Assembly (NCBI GenBank): GCA_049487715.1
Contig: CP150568.1
Span: 186,001-250,000 of the forward strand
DNA from: Pycnococcus provasolii
Taxonomy: Eukaryota; Chlorophyta; Pseudoscourfieldiophyceae; Pseudoscourfieldiales
DNA length: 64,000 nt
Direction: 5' to 3'
Shown in pieces: positions 9,978 through 19,802 of this stretch. The notes beneath the pieces are model-generated. The model saw nothing but the letters and a program-made list of their open reading frames with translations, was not told the origin of the DNA and made no database searches. Every line of letters starts with the position of its first letter. The stretch's first letter is position 1. Both the position numbers and the translations under genes were made by a program.

Positions 9978-10445
9978 AGAGTTATGTTTTGTGATGATGA
10001 AAAACGAGGGACAGGTTTCGGTTGAGCCTCCCTCCCTCCAGGCTCAAGGAAGGTGCCTGTGAGCTCCCTGAGGCTCAGAGCAGCCCTCAGGCACACCTCA
10101 GGAGCTCAGGGTCAGAGATTGCTATACAGTATGCTCAGGGGATCCCGGTTGCTCTACACGCCAGGACTGAGGCTCATCGATAGTCTGCTATGGGGATACA
10201 CCATGGAATTCATGCTAGTTTGGCGTTTCGGGTTTGGTGTTTGGGGATCCACCACAAGACGGGACCTGAGCGTCTGCTCTTCCCTTCTCTGCTGGGCCCT
10301 CCTTTCCTGGCCCTCTTTGGAGAGGTCGGCCTTGGAAGGAAGGGAGAGGGTGGCTGTTTATTTAGGAGGCGTGCTCCCCTAAGGGTTTGGTTCATCCGCA
10401 CTCGCTTCATTATTATTCTTATTCTATTATAGTTTATATTGGAAG
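9978..10445. promoter_or_regulatory. Divergent promoter region, VIPP1 / NDUFA12
   Basis: A 468-nt spacer between two divergent starts must contain both promoters. Its middle is rich in CTCAGG/CCTGAG words (10030-10140), giving many small inverted repeats. No specific transcription-factor site can be assigned. Confidence 0.4.
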
Positions 10446-10964
10446 ATGTCGCTCGACCTGACTCGTGCCATTGGGCTTGGTCTTCGTCAGATTCGCCAAG
10501 TGGGTATCGGCGGTGCACTCGCGTCCATGTCGAAACATAACCTCTGGTTCGCGCTCCTCGAAGGATCGACGTTCCAGGAGCGATTCCGCTCGCTCGTCTC
10601 GGGAACGCTCGTCGGCGAAGATAAGTACGGAAACAAGTACTACGAAGAACCTGGTGTGCAGGCGGGAAGGCACCGCTGGGTGTCGTTCAAAACCGTCGCG
10701 CCGGAGTGCCAGGCGGCGAGCGTGCCCCCGGAATGGCACGCGTGGCTGCACCACGTCACGGACGACACGCCGAACACGGTTCCGTACCCGTCCGTTCCGG
10801 TGCCTCACTCGGCGGAGGGCGAGTTGCGTCGCGTCGACTTGTACGGCATTCCCGCTCACAACGTCAGCGGCACGAGCGCGGCATATGTGCCCAAGGGAAG
10901 TTTCGCGAACCCTCAACGACGCATGTGGAAGAAGTACACGAGCTGGGACCCTGTCAACGCCTAA
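10446..10964 (+). CDS. NDUFA12: Mitochondrial complex I subunit NDUFA12 (B17.2)
   Basis: A 172-aa accessory subunit of NADH:ubiquinone oxidoreductase, located in the mitochondrial inner membrane near the matrix arm. The family pattern is clear: TLVGEDKYGNKYYE, then RHRWVSF, then the signature VPPEWHAWLHHVTDDTP (about residues 97-113), ending in a basic/aromatic tail (RRMWKKYTSWDP). The length fits the family (about 140-175 aa). The first 30 residues form the short basic amphipathic N-terminus expected of the subunit. Start ATG 10446, no intron needed. Confidence 0.93.
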   Translation: MSLDLTRAIGLGLRQIRQVGIGGALASMSKHNLWFALLEGSTFQERFRSLVSGTLVGEDKYGNKYYEEPGVQAGRHRWVSFKTVAPECQAASVPPEWHAWLHHVTDDTPNTVPYPSVPVPHSAEGELRRVDLYGIPAHNVSGTSAAYVPKGSFANPQRRMWKKYTSWDPVNA

Positions 10965-11040
10965 TAAGGAAGCCATTATTGTAAAAGAACACAAGAGAAG
11001 AGAAGAGAACCAAACAACCCTACTAAAAGAGTAAGAAGTT

Positions 11041-11112
11041 CCACCCTCAACTAAACCCCTAAACCAAACCCCGAAACCAAACCCCGAAACCAAACCCCTA
11101 ACCTAAATTAGG
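11041..11112. repeat. Tandem AAACCAAACCCC-type repeat, telomere-like
   Basis: About three 14-nt units of AAACCAAACCCC(G/T)A, followed by CCCTAACC and its inverse TTAGGG. It sits in the short spacer between NDUFA12 and the aminopeptidase gene. Confidence 0.7.
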
Positions 11113-11213
11113 GTTTGACACACCACCCCCCATCTAAGGCTATCTGCTTTATCCACCACACACCCCCCTTGCGCTTTGGCCTTCGCTCGCTCGATCACAA
11201 CGCAGTTGACTGA

Positions 11214-14159
11214 ATGTCTGCCGCTGCTTTGCGTCACCTTCGTCTTCGTCACCTTCCTCCCTGTTCTTTGTCAGGTTTGAAAACTCAATCTCGTTCACCC
11301 CTTCGCTCCACTTTTCATAGGACCATGGCGACCGCAGCGTCACCGGCAACATAGGCGCCATCAGCGGGACCCGTCACGAAGTACCGCCTGCAGTACGAAC
11401 CCACGCCGTTCGTCGTCTCATCGGTACACCTCGACTTCGCGCTCGAGCCGGAAGCTACCGTCGTCACGCAGACGACACACTACAAACCGAACGACAAGTT
11501 CAAGGGCGCATCCAAGGATATGCTCTTCGACGGCGCGGCGCCCGATGACCTCAAGCTGGTTTCCATCTGTGTGAACGATGCTGACATCACCGCGCAGTGC
11601 GATAGACACGCCAAGGGACTCACCGTACCCGCATCTTCACTTCCCGATGCCGACGAGTTTGTCGTCAAGATCGTCACGGAAATCGCACCTGCCAAGAACA
11701 CCGCACTCGAGGGACTGTACCAAAGCAGCGGAAACTTCTGCTCGCAGTGCGAGGCGGAAGGGTTCCGAAGAATCACCTTCTACTACGACCGACCTGACGT
11801 CATGACGAAGTTCACCGTGCGCATGGACGCGGACAAGGAGAAGTACCCCGTCCTGCTCTCCAACGGAAACCTCGTCGAGAGCGGCGACGTCGCAGGAACG
11901 AGCGGACGGCACTACGCCGTCTACGAGGACCCGTGGGCCAAGCCGTGCTACCTCTTTGCGCTCGTCGCCGGTAACCTCAAGTGCGTCGAGGAGACGTACA
12001 CCACAAAGATGAGCGGCAAGAAAGTCACGCTGCGCATCTACGTTGAGGAGCACAACCTTGACAAGTGCCAGCACGCCATGGACAGCCTGATCCGATCCAT
12101 GGAGTGGGACGAGGAGAAGTTTGGACTCGAGTACGACCTGGAGATCTTCAACATCGTCGCCGTCGACGACTTCAACATGGGAGCGATGGAAAACAAGAGC
12201 CTGAACGTGTTCAACAGCCGCCTCGTGCTCGCGACGCCGCGTCTCGCCACGGATGGAGACTTCTACCGAATCGAGGGTGTCGTGGGACACGAGTATTTCC
12301 ACAACTGGACGGGCAATCGCGTCACGTGCAAGTCGTGGTTCGAACTCAGCCTCAAGGAGGGACTTACCGTGTACCGCGACCAGGAGTTCTCCGCAGACGT
12401 CAACTCGCGCGCCGTGAAGCGTATCGACGATGCCACCATGCTGCGTGCGGCACAGTTTGCCGAGGATGCCGGGCCGATCGCGCACCCCATTCGCCCGGAC
12501 TCCTACCAGAAGATGGACAACTTCTACACCGTGACTGTGTACGAAAAGGGTGCCGAGGTGGTGCGCATGTACGAGCGCCTGCTAGGCAAGGATGGGTTCC
12601 GCAAGGGCATGGACCTGTACTTCAAGCGCCACGACGGATGCGCGGTGACGTGCAACGACTTCTACCAGGCGATGGTGGATGCCGCAAACGGAGGAAACGA
12701 CCTTCCGAACTTCTTGAACTGGTACGCGCAGGCTGGTACGCCCGCGGTGACGTGCTCGTCGTCGTACGACGAAGCGGCGAAGACGTACGCGCTCACATTG
12801 AAGCAGACGACGCCTAGCACACCAGGGCAGCCGTCGGAGTCGAAGAAGCCGCTGATGATCCCCGTCGCCACCAGCCTTCTCGACTCGTCGACTGGAGCGC
12901 CGATGCCGTCCGTGACGGTGTCCACGGACGGAGGCGATGCGACGACCATGGAGGGACCGGAGTTCGTGCTTCGCTTCCACGAGGCGGAGACGACGTACAC
13001 CTTCTCGAACGTCGCCTCCAAGCCCGTGCCGTCGCTCTTCCGAGGCTTCTCCGCGCCAGTGAAGGTGACGGTCGATGGGCAGAGCATGGATGAGCTCGCG
13101 TTCCTGATTGCCAACGACACGGACGGGTTCGTGCGGTACGACGCAAGCCAGCGCCTCGCGCGCACCGCGATGAACGCGTGCATGGACGCAATCCCCGAAG
13201 ACGTCGCGCCTTGCGACTGCGTGCCGTCTGGCGAACTTGCGTCGAGTCCATCCGTGTCGCAGTACCTCGACGCCATCTCCACGGCGATTGACCGCGTCGT
13301 CGCGATGGCGCCGTCTGGCATCGACGAGGACACGCTCAGCTTCATCGCTCGTCTTGTCGTGCCGCCCGCCGCGAGCGAAATCATCACCGACGTGCCCATG
13401 GGAACCGCAGATCCTGCCAAGGTGTGCCGCGCTCGCGAGGCGGTGCTGAATGCCACGGCGCAGCGAAACAAGGACAGTTTCGCCAAGCTGCTCGCGTACG
13501 TCGACTCCAACGAGCCGAAGGAGTACAAGCCGGACCCGACGAGCATGGCACTTCGCACGCTGAAGAGCGTGTGCCTGAAGATGGGCGTGCGCGCCGCCAC
13601 CGTCGCCGGAGATGCCGCCGCCTCGGAGGCTGTGTACAACGATGTTCTCGAGCGCTACCGCGCGTCGACGAACATGACGACGCAGATCGCCTGCATGTCC
13701 GCGCTTAACGACCTGAAGGAATGCCCCGCACGCGAGGCGGTGATGGAGGAATTCTACAACACCTACAAGGAGGAGAAGCTCGTCATGTTCAAGTGGCTGA
13801 GCATGCAAGCGAGTAGCGGATGCACCGGAGCAGATACCATGGAGAAGGTGTTCGAGGAGCACCCGGCGTACAACATCAACAACCCCAACTCGAACTACAG
13901 CCTGCTCGGAGGTTTCTGCGGCAACCTGTCGCAGTTCCACACGCCCGAGGGATACGCGTGGGTCGCAAAGATGGTGAAGAAGCTAGACACCCTCAACCCG
14001 CAGGTGGCGAGCCGATTCTGCAAGGTATTCGCGCGGTACAGGCAGTACGAGCCGACGCGTCAAGCGCTCATGAAAGGTTACCTCGTGGAGCTCAGCAAGA
14101 TTGAGAGCCTCAGCGAGAACTCTCGTGAGATTGTGACACTTGCGCTCAACGACCAGTAA
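11214..14159 (+). CDS. PepN-type M1 aminopeptidase (spliced N-terminus)
   Basis: A zinc metallo-aminopeptidase that removes N-terminal residues from peptides. Visible are the exopeptidase motif GAMEN and zinc site HEYFH with downstream Glu in LKEGL. The domain order and length match bacterial/plant PepN. An open frame with ATG 11520 would lose the N-terminal beta domain: in-frame sequence upstream reads like family sequence (KYRLQYEPTPFVVSSVHLDF) but meets a TAG at 11352-11354. I infer exon 1 at 11214-11274, a 90-nt GT-AG intron 11275-11364, and exon 2 from 11365. This skips the TAG and keeps frame, giving about 951 aa with HEYFH at about 329-333. Exon 1 begins MSAAALRHLRLRHLPPCSLS, basic and free of acidic residues, hence a plausible organelle-targeting peptide. 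The family call is very sure; the splice model is inferred. Confidence 0.85.
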
Positions 14160-14375
14160 ATTTGTAACGGGTGTGAATTTGCTTTTCCTTTGAAAAACTC
14201 TTTTCCTTACCACACACGGAACTACGTTTGAGGTGTTAACGCCATTTACCAAAAACAAAACGCGCTGGTGAATGTGCTATATGGTGAATGGTGAATGTTG
14301 TGCGTGGACGACCGTTGGACGAAGTAAACCCAGTACTTTCCATTACTGAATGAGCGATATTATCGTAGCTTCTAA

Positions 14376-17300
14376 TCAAGTGCAACCAGAGCACAAATCC
14401 GAGCATCGCTTCACAACGTGACCAGGCAGGTGAGGAACCCTACCAGCATACTGCGCAATCGCCTCGAGGTCAACCCTCCTCGACTTGTGACCCGCGGCGA
14501 TCACCTCACGCAATGCATTCGCCGCCAGAAGAAGCGCGTCGGGAAGCCGCGCGCGCACCGCAGGATGCATAGCCGCGAGATCCTCCCTTGCACAGTGATC
14601 CACGCGGTGGAGCTCGAACGGTAGCCACGGCAGCCGCCTAAGCCTCTCGAGCACCTCCTCCGCGACGCGCGACGCGGCGCCAACACCTCCAAGGTTGCCA
14701 CCCGCGCCTGCCGCGCGTAGGCTAGCCGTCTGTAGCTCAATCAGCTGCTTCAGGGCATCCGTCTCCACCTCGCATGCGCGCCTGATGTCCCCCTCGCGTG
14801 TGCCCGCGGCGGCACCGTAGTGCGCGCGCGTGTAGTCCTCGCACAGCTCCCTCGCGCTCTGGCACTGCTGACGTAGTGCGCCGTCGGCGTCGCCAGCGCC
14901 GTGGAACGAGTCGCTCAGACGGCGGTTCATGATGCCAAGCGCCTCGTGCGGTGCACCGCATCGAACGAACAGCTCGCACGCCGCGTCGTAGTCGCCGCGC
15001 AGCTCGCTCAGCTTGCCAGCGCGGTGCAGCAGCTCGCGTCGCGCTTCCACGCGCGGCGCGAGGCGCGACACCGCGGAGCCGTCATCCACAATCTCTTCGC
15101 CGCGAACGCCCGTGGCGTGAATGTACAGCTCGCGACCACGCGACGCGTCGCCGATGACGGCGTCACGGTCAGCGCACGTCTTCAGGCCCTCGATGATTGC
15201 CTCGGCCATTGCGTTCACGCCACCCTCGGGGAAGCACACGCGACATGCCGCCGCCGCGGCGTCCGCCGCCGCCGAAACGTCCACTCGCATCATTGCCATG
15301 GCGTAGCGGCGAAGCAGCAGGCTGCTCACCTGCCGCGCGAATGCACCGGGCGACATACCAGCCTGGCTTGCACCCGGCTCGCCGGCAGCAGCCATCACGC
15401 CGTGGTGACAGAGGGCAAGCGCGAGGTGCGCACCATCGCACGCAACCGCGAAGGGCGTGGTGGGTGGCGGTGCTGCGTCGTGTGCGGCACCGGCCACGTC
15501 GGCGGGTGGTGCGGGGGTAGATGCGGACGCGTCCCAGAGGTGCTTCGCCGCGGCGTACGGCTGCAGCGTGCACAGGTACACGACAGCACACTGATGCGGT
15601 GCGCGGCCGTTCTGGCTGTACCTGCTTGCAGGATACCGATTCATCGACGCACGCAGCTCCTCCACGCTGTACGCTCCACTGGCACCACCCGCGCCAGTCG
15701 CGATGCCTCCGGGGGTGAAGCCCGGGCTCGGTGCCTGGCTGGGGCTTGCCAAGGTCAGCGCGGCACCGGAGCCGCCGGAGGATGCACGCAGCGTCTGCAC
15801 GAGGCACAGCTTGAGCCAGAGGTAGTCCTGTATGCTCTCGTGAAACTTTTCGTAGTAGCGCCCAAGCTTCACCTCGAGATCGAGGTCGCGCGTGCACGCC
15901 GCCATCAGCGCGAGACGGTACGGCCGCGTCGATCCCTTGCCCTGCCTGTGCGCCGTGCGCGCTTCATCCGCGGCGGCACGTCGAAGTGCCTCGTCGGTCA
16001 CCGCGGGCACGCCGCCAGTTTTTGCGGCATTCACCTCGGCATTGAACCACGCGAGCAGCGCATTCAGCGTAGCCGATGCACCTGTGGCACTTTCGCCCAC
16101 GCCAGCATGGTCGCGCAGAAGCGTCGGCGCGGCGTCTCTTGCCGCGGCGTAGTGCCCACTTCGCACGAGGTAGAACAGGATCGGCCACGCGTCGTCGGTG
16201 TCGGTTGTCGCCGCGCCACCCCCGCGTACACGCAGGTACGCCTCCACGCGAGGACGAGCCCCGGGTGCGCCGCCGAGGCGTGCGAGGTCCGGCTGGTCGG
16301 ACAGAACCTTGGTCATGTACGAGTCGTGCTGCTGTTCAAGGTAGTCGCGCGCGCCTCGCACGAGCGCGAGCGCGACGTCGTCCGAGGATGCGCCGTGGAT
16401 CCTAGCACCCTGGCTGAGACCGGCACGAGACACCATCGCCTTCAGCAGCAGCCATACTTCCTCCGCCGCCACCGCGGCACCCTGCGCATCTCCTCCCTCG
16501 AGCACAGCCGCATCCGTCGCCGCAATCTCCTCTCTGGACGTTCCCGGCGCCGCGGCGGTGGCGAGCATGTCGACGAGGGCGCATTCGCGCGTCGGCGCGA
16601 CGGCATGCGCCTGCAGCACGCTTCTCACGGCAGCTGCGTACGCGCGCACGCGAGGTGCAAGCGTTCCGACGGGCGTCTGTGCCATGGGATTTGCCGCGAG
16701 GGGCGTCTGCGCGGCGAACCTCGCGCGCTGGTGTTGTGCTGTTCCAGGCGAAGTGGCTGCCGCGATACCTCCTGGCGTCGACGGACCTGCGCCGTGTGCG
16801 CCCCCAAACCCCGCGCCAAGTGCCGCCGCCCCCTCGACTCTCGAGTGCCTCCATTCCGCGTGCCTTCTGCTGTCTCGGAACGCGTCGAGCTCGACGCTTG
16901 CACTTCGCATGGTGGATCTCACCGCTGACATGACGGCAGATTCGTGTATTTGCCTCATGTAGTTATCAACGGACGACGACGGCGTCGTTGAGGCGGCATC
17001 TTCTGCTCGCGCCCCTGTTCCTCCTGGCGTGCCTGTGCCGCCGACGTACCTCGCTCGTTCCTCGAAGTCCATGACGTCGCGCATAAGCGCGTGCGCGTCG
17101 AATCCTTCACGCGCGAGCATCATGGTTCCCTGTTCCGTCTCCATGGGAACGTCGAATCTTGGCGTGCGTGCCTTAAGCTTCTGCGATTGCTGCAGCAGTT
17201 CGTCTAATCCGAGCTGTATGCGCGGTAACGCCCCCGAGGAGGCTGACGCCGCCGACGAAAACGCTGCGGGTTGATGGTGGTGATGTGCAAATCCCCCCCC

Positions 17301-17468
17301 AGCAGCAGCAGAAGCAGCAGCTTGTGGAGGAGGAGTCGCCCCCTGCGAAGGACCCGAGGCACCATAGGAACTCTGATCCATAAACGGAATCAACGACGCG
17401 GACCTCTGCTCGAGAAGACGCCAAGAAGATACACCACCTGCACCACCCCCTGAGGACGACATGTCCAT
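14376..17468 (-). CDS. NUP93: Nucleoporin Nup93/Nic96
   Basis: A scaffold nucleoporin of the inner ring of the nuclear pore complex. The alpha-helical Nic96/Nup93 region covers most of the protein from about residue 250, with family-like segments such as KLGRYYEKFHESIQDYLWLKL, SVEELRASMNRYPASRYSQ, and LLLRRYAMAMMRVDVSAA. The N-terminal 200 residues are Ser/Gly/Ala-rich with QRSASLIPFMDQSS. The open frame extends upstream to a non-ATG codon at 17546, so I use the first ATG (17468), giving 1030 aa. Composition is strongly Ala-rich with high GC. It converges on the aminopeptidase gene with 216 nt between them. Single exon. Confidence 0.85.
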   Translation of the reverse strand: MDMSSSGGGAGGVSSWRLLEQRSASLIPFMDQSSYGASGPSQGATPPPQAAASAAAGGGFAHHHHQPAAFSSAASASSGALPRIQLGLDELLQQSQKLKARTPRFDVPMETEQGTMMLAREGFDAHALMRDVMDFEERARYVGGTGTPGGTGARAEDAASTTPSSSVDNYMRQIHESAVMSAVRSTMRSASVELDAFRDSRRHAEWRHSRVEGAAALGAGFGGAHGAGPSTPGGIAAATSPGTAQHQRARFAAQTPLAANPMAQTPVGTLAPRVRAYAAAVRSVLQAHAVAPTRECALVDMLATAAAPGTSREEIAATDAAVLEGGDAQGAAVAAEEVWLLLKAMVSRAGLSQGARIHGASSDDVALALVRGARDYLEQQHDSYMTKVLSDQPDLARLGGAPGARPRVEAYLRVRGGGAATTDTDDAWPILFYLVRSGHYAAARDAAPTLLRDHAGVGESATGASATLNALLAWFNAEVNAAKTGGVPAVTDEALRRAAADEARTAHRQGKGSTRPYRLALMAACTRDLDLEVKLGRYYEKFHESIQDYLWLKLCLVQTLRASSGGSGAALTLASPSQAPSPGFTPGGIATGAGGASGAYSVEELRASMNRYPASRYSQNGRAPHQCAVVYLCTLQPYAAAKHLWDASASTPAPPADVAGAAHDAAPPPTTPFAVACDGAHLALALCHHGVMAAAGEPGASQAGMSPGAFARQVSSLLLRRYAMAMMRVDVSAAADAAAAACRVCFPEGGVNAMAEAIIEGLKTCADRDAVIGDASRGRELYIHATGVRGEEIVDDGSAVSRLAPRVEARRELLHRAGKLSELRGDYDAACELFVRCGAPHEALGIMNRRLSDSFHGAGDADGALRQQCQSARELCEDYTRAHYGAAAGTREGDIRRACEVETDALKQLIELQTASLRAAGAGGNLGGVGAASRVAEEVLERLRRLPWLPFELHRVDHCAREDLAAMHPAVRARLPDALLLAANALREVIAAGHKSRRVDLEAIAQYAGRVPHLPGHVVKRCSDLCSGCT

Positions 17469-17927
17469 GCGAGCAAACCTTGTGAATGAAGAATATAAAC
17501 TACTGCAACAAAAGTAAAGTCGCGAGAGGCGCCACTCCACAACCAACCAACAAGACCAACCACTTCTTTGGAGAACGTTTGGAGGACGAGCCTTGTGAAT
17601 GAAAAGTTTGGAAGGGGCGAAATGACTTGATTTGGCACGGCGGCGGAAATCCGAAAAAGAGGGCGAGGAAAAGAAGAGGACAAAACCCTTTCTTTTTTGA
17701 ACCCTGTTTTTTGGGGGGAGGGGGGGAAGTCAGGGGGGAAAACGGGAGTGCAAAACTGGAGGGGGATATGGATTTTGTTTAGGGTTTTCACAAAAGGGTT
17801 ACCCTTAGGGGTTTGGTTAGTATTAGGGGATAAGGTGGCCGGGGGCCTAGAGCTGAAACCCCCATTTTTAGAGACATTCCCCCTCCTCGACTACAGTCTA
17901 CACCACCCATCCCACCGAACTGCGAAT

Positions 17928-19010
17928 TCACCCATCGCAACAAAGGCGCGATGAGCGGCAACGCCTCCCGACCTTGGCGCCGACCAACAAAATTTGCCCA
18001 CCTCCCTCCGACCTGGAGCCCCGATCAAAAAAAGGTTGCCGATGGAGAAAAAGGTTGCCCGACCTCTGGCCCCGAACAAGGCAAACGGATTTCATGGGAA
18101 GGTAGTCGCAGATGATGACTTCTCCCGGCAATGGATCATGTTTGACATTGCTGTGGTGGCGAATACGATTGTCGCGTTTGTGCATCGCGCCTCGAGCACA
18201 ACTATCGCAGTACGGCATGGCTGCGTCCGGGTAGAATTGCTCGCTTCCGCGGCCAAAGTTTCCTGGTCGCAATCAAAAACTCAGCCGACCAAGCAAGACA
18301 TCGACCAACAAGCGCACAGCATACGCAGTTTGTCCGACATGTCCTGCTCCTCCTGCTCGTCACGTATCCCAGCGTTGATGACGGAAAGTGCACGGAGGTC
18401 CACGCTATCCGGCGCTGACGTCAGAAGAAAAAGTGAATACAAGTGAAGGCTACAAAGTGGGTTTTCCGACGTTGTCGCCAAAAGGGATGTCATCGCGAGC
18501 CGCCGGACGATCGTACCATCATCTCCATGGCGGCATCACCATCTCGATTCAAGCATTGGCTATGGGATTCGTGTTCACAATTGCACTTAACGGGTGACAT
18601 CAACGCGTTCACCTGCTCCACCACCTTCAACGGACACCAGGACGTGTCGACATCATGTACTAGGGGGGGCCTGTGCTTCGAGCGATGGATCCATGAGCCC
18701 GCCAATGGACCACCGACGCGCTTCAACTGGCATACTACACTACTTCTACTTTACTATTGTAATGTCATTCTCTCTTTCTACTTACTTCTTTACTTGTTCA
18801 CGAACCCTAAAGCGCCATCTCTCATACCGTTAGAAGAAAAGTTTACTCACATGGCATCCGACGACCAGTCCATTTCTAAGAGGGTGACATTGGACAATCT
18901 GTAGTTCCATTTGCTTTGACATCGAATTGATTCATCAAGTAGCTGATGTACTTTTCCATGCTCAGCTTAATATTACCGTCGTCTGTCTTCTGCACTTTCA
19001 TGACCCTGCG
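17928..19010 (-). mobile_element. Decayed Ty1/copia-like retrotransposon fragments
   Basis: Three degenerate minus-strand segments look like copia pol pieces. The clearest (about 18879-19010) reads VQKTDDGNIKLSMEKYISYL followed by MNQFDVKANGTTDCPMSP, close to the end of the copia reverse-transcriptase domain. A lower-coordinate segment (about 18070-18270) has C-x2-C (PYCDSCARGAMHKRDNR) and then PGEVIICDYLPM, like the integrase zinc finger and start of the DDE core. An intermediate piece (18490-18726) is only weakly protease-like. Stops and frame changes break all of them. In an intact element read on this strand, reverse transcriptase should come after integrase, but here it precedes it, so the pieces are rearranged or from two copies. 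No LTR pair was identified. Confidence 0.45.
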
Positions 19011-19435
19011 TCCCTGCAGTTGCTCCTGCTGCCCTGCTGCTGCTCGTGGTGTTCCTGCTGGCCGCGCCTTAAGGCTGGCCTGACCGCCGCGGTGGTGATG
19101 GCGATGATCTGAGATGGCCTTGCTTAAGACGATCGTTTTTTCGCCGCCTCCAGGAGGAACCCTGAACCCTCCACAACGGGGCGTTAGGTCGGCGGGGAAC
19201 AACGGGGCGATAGGTCGGCCCTTCACCCAAACCGGTACGAGAGTACGGGCACTCAGGTCGTGCTTCCCAGAAAAACTCAACTCTTGTACCGTGAATTTAG
19301 TCTGCACCAGTAAATGCACCAGTAAATTTTCGGTAGTACATAATTTTCCCGTTATTCTGGGGACCCGGTGTTGGTCTTGCACCACTACCACTGTGATCAT
19401 CTCGCCATTATCCCCCTCTCTTCTAAACCGACTTT

Positions 19436-19456
19436 CAAGACGTTTATCACGTCTTG
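19436..19456. repeat. Small perfect inverted repeat
   Basis: CAAGACGT and ACGTCTTG form an 8-bp stem with a 5-nt loop. Two further copies of CAAGACGTTT lie at about 19485-19505. No function is assigned. Confidence 0.6.
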
Positions 19457-19802
19457 ACTTGCCGCCACTACCATGGCATCACATCAAGACGTTTCAAGAC
19501 GTTTTCTGACGCGCTCTACCAGCTTATGACGCGCCCTACTGGCGGCTCGCTGGCGGCTCGCTGGCGGCGCGCTCTACTTTTTGACCTAAGTAACATTCAT
19601 TCTTACTTTCCTAAAAACTACCCAATATCTTGCCTTAAGGCCTTAAGACGTGTGCCTTAAGGCTGTTTCTTACGTCACTTCGCCTTCCTTTCTTGATTAT
19701 TCTTTCTTCTTGTGTGGCCCTTTCTTTATTCATTATTCTGTCATTGTTCTGTTGTCGCTCGATTATTATTAGTAAGACAACCCTGCTGTCTTAGGCGGCT
19801 CG

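Larger units (their letters stand above)
17469..19802. other. 2.3-kb gene-poor island with retroelement debris
   Basis: No intact gene is supported. The right part of the island is rich in small repeats: a hairpin (19436-19456), several CAAGACGTTT copies, a (CTGGCGGCTCG)-type tandem repeat (about 19540-19575) and CCTTAAGG words (19630-19670). The left part (17469-17900) contains G-tracts and TTAGGG-like words. Decayed copia-like coding pieces lie in the middle. Confidence 0.6.

Noticed and set aside
11520-11522. ATG 11520 as the aminopeptidase start
   Set aside because: Clear family sequence lies upstream in the same frame, so this start would delete the N-terminal domain.
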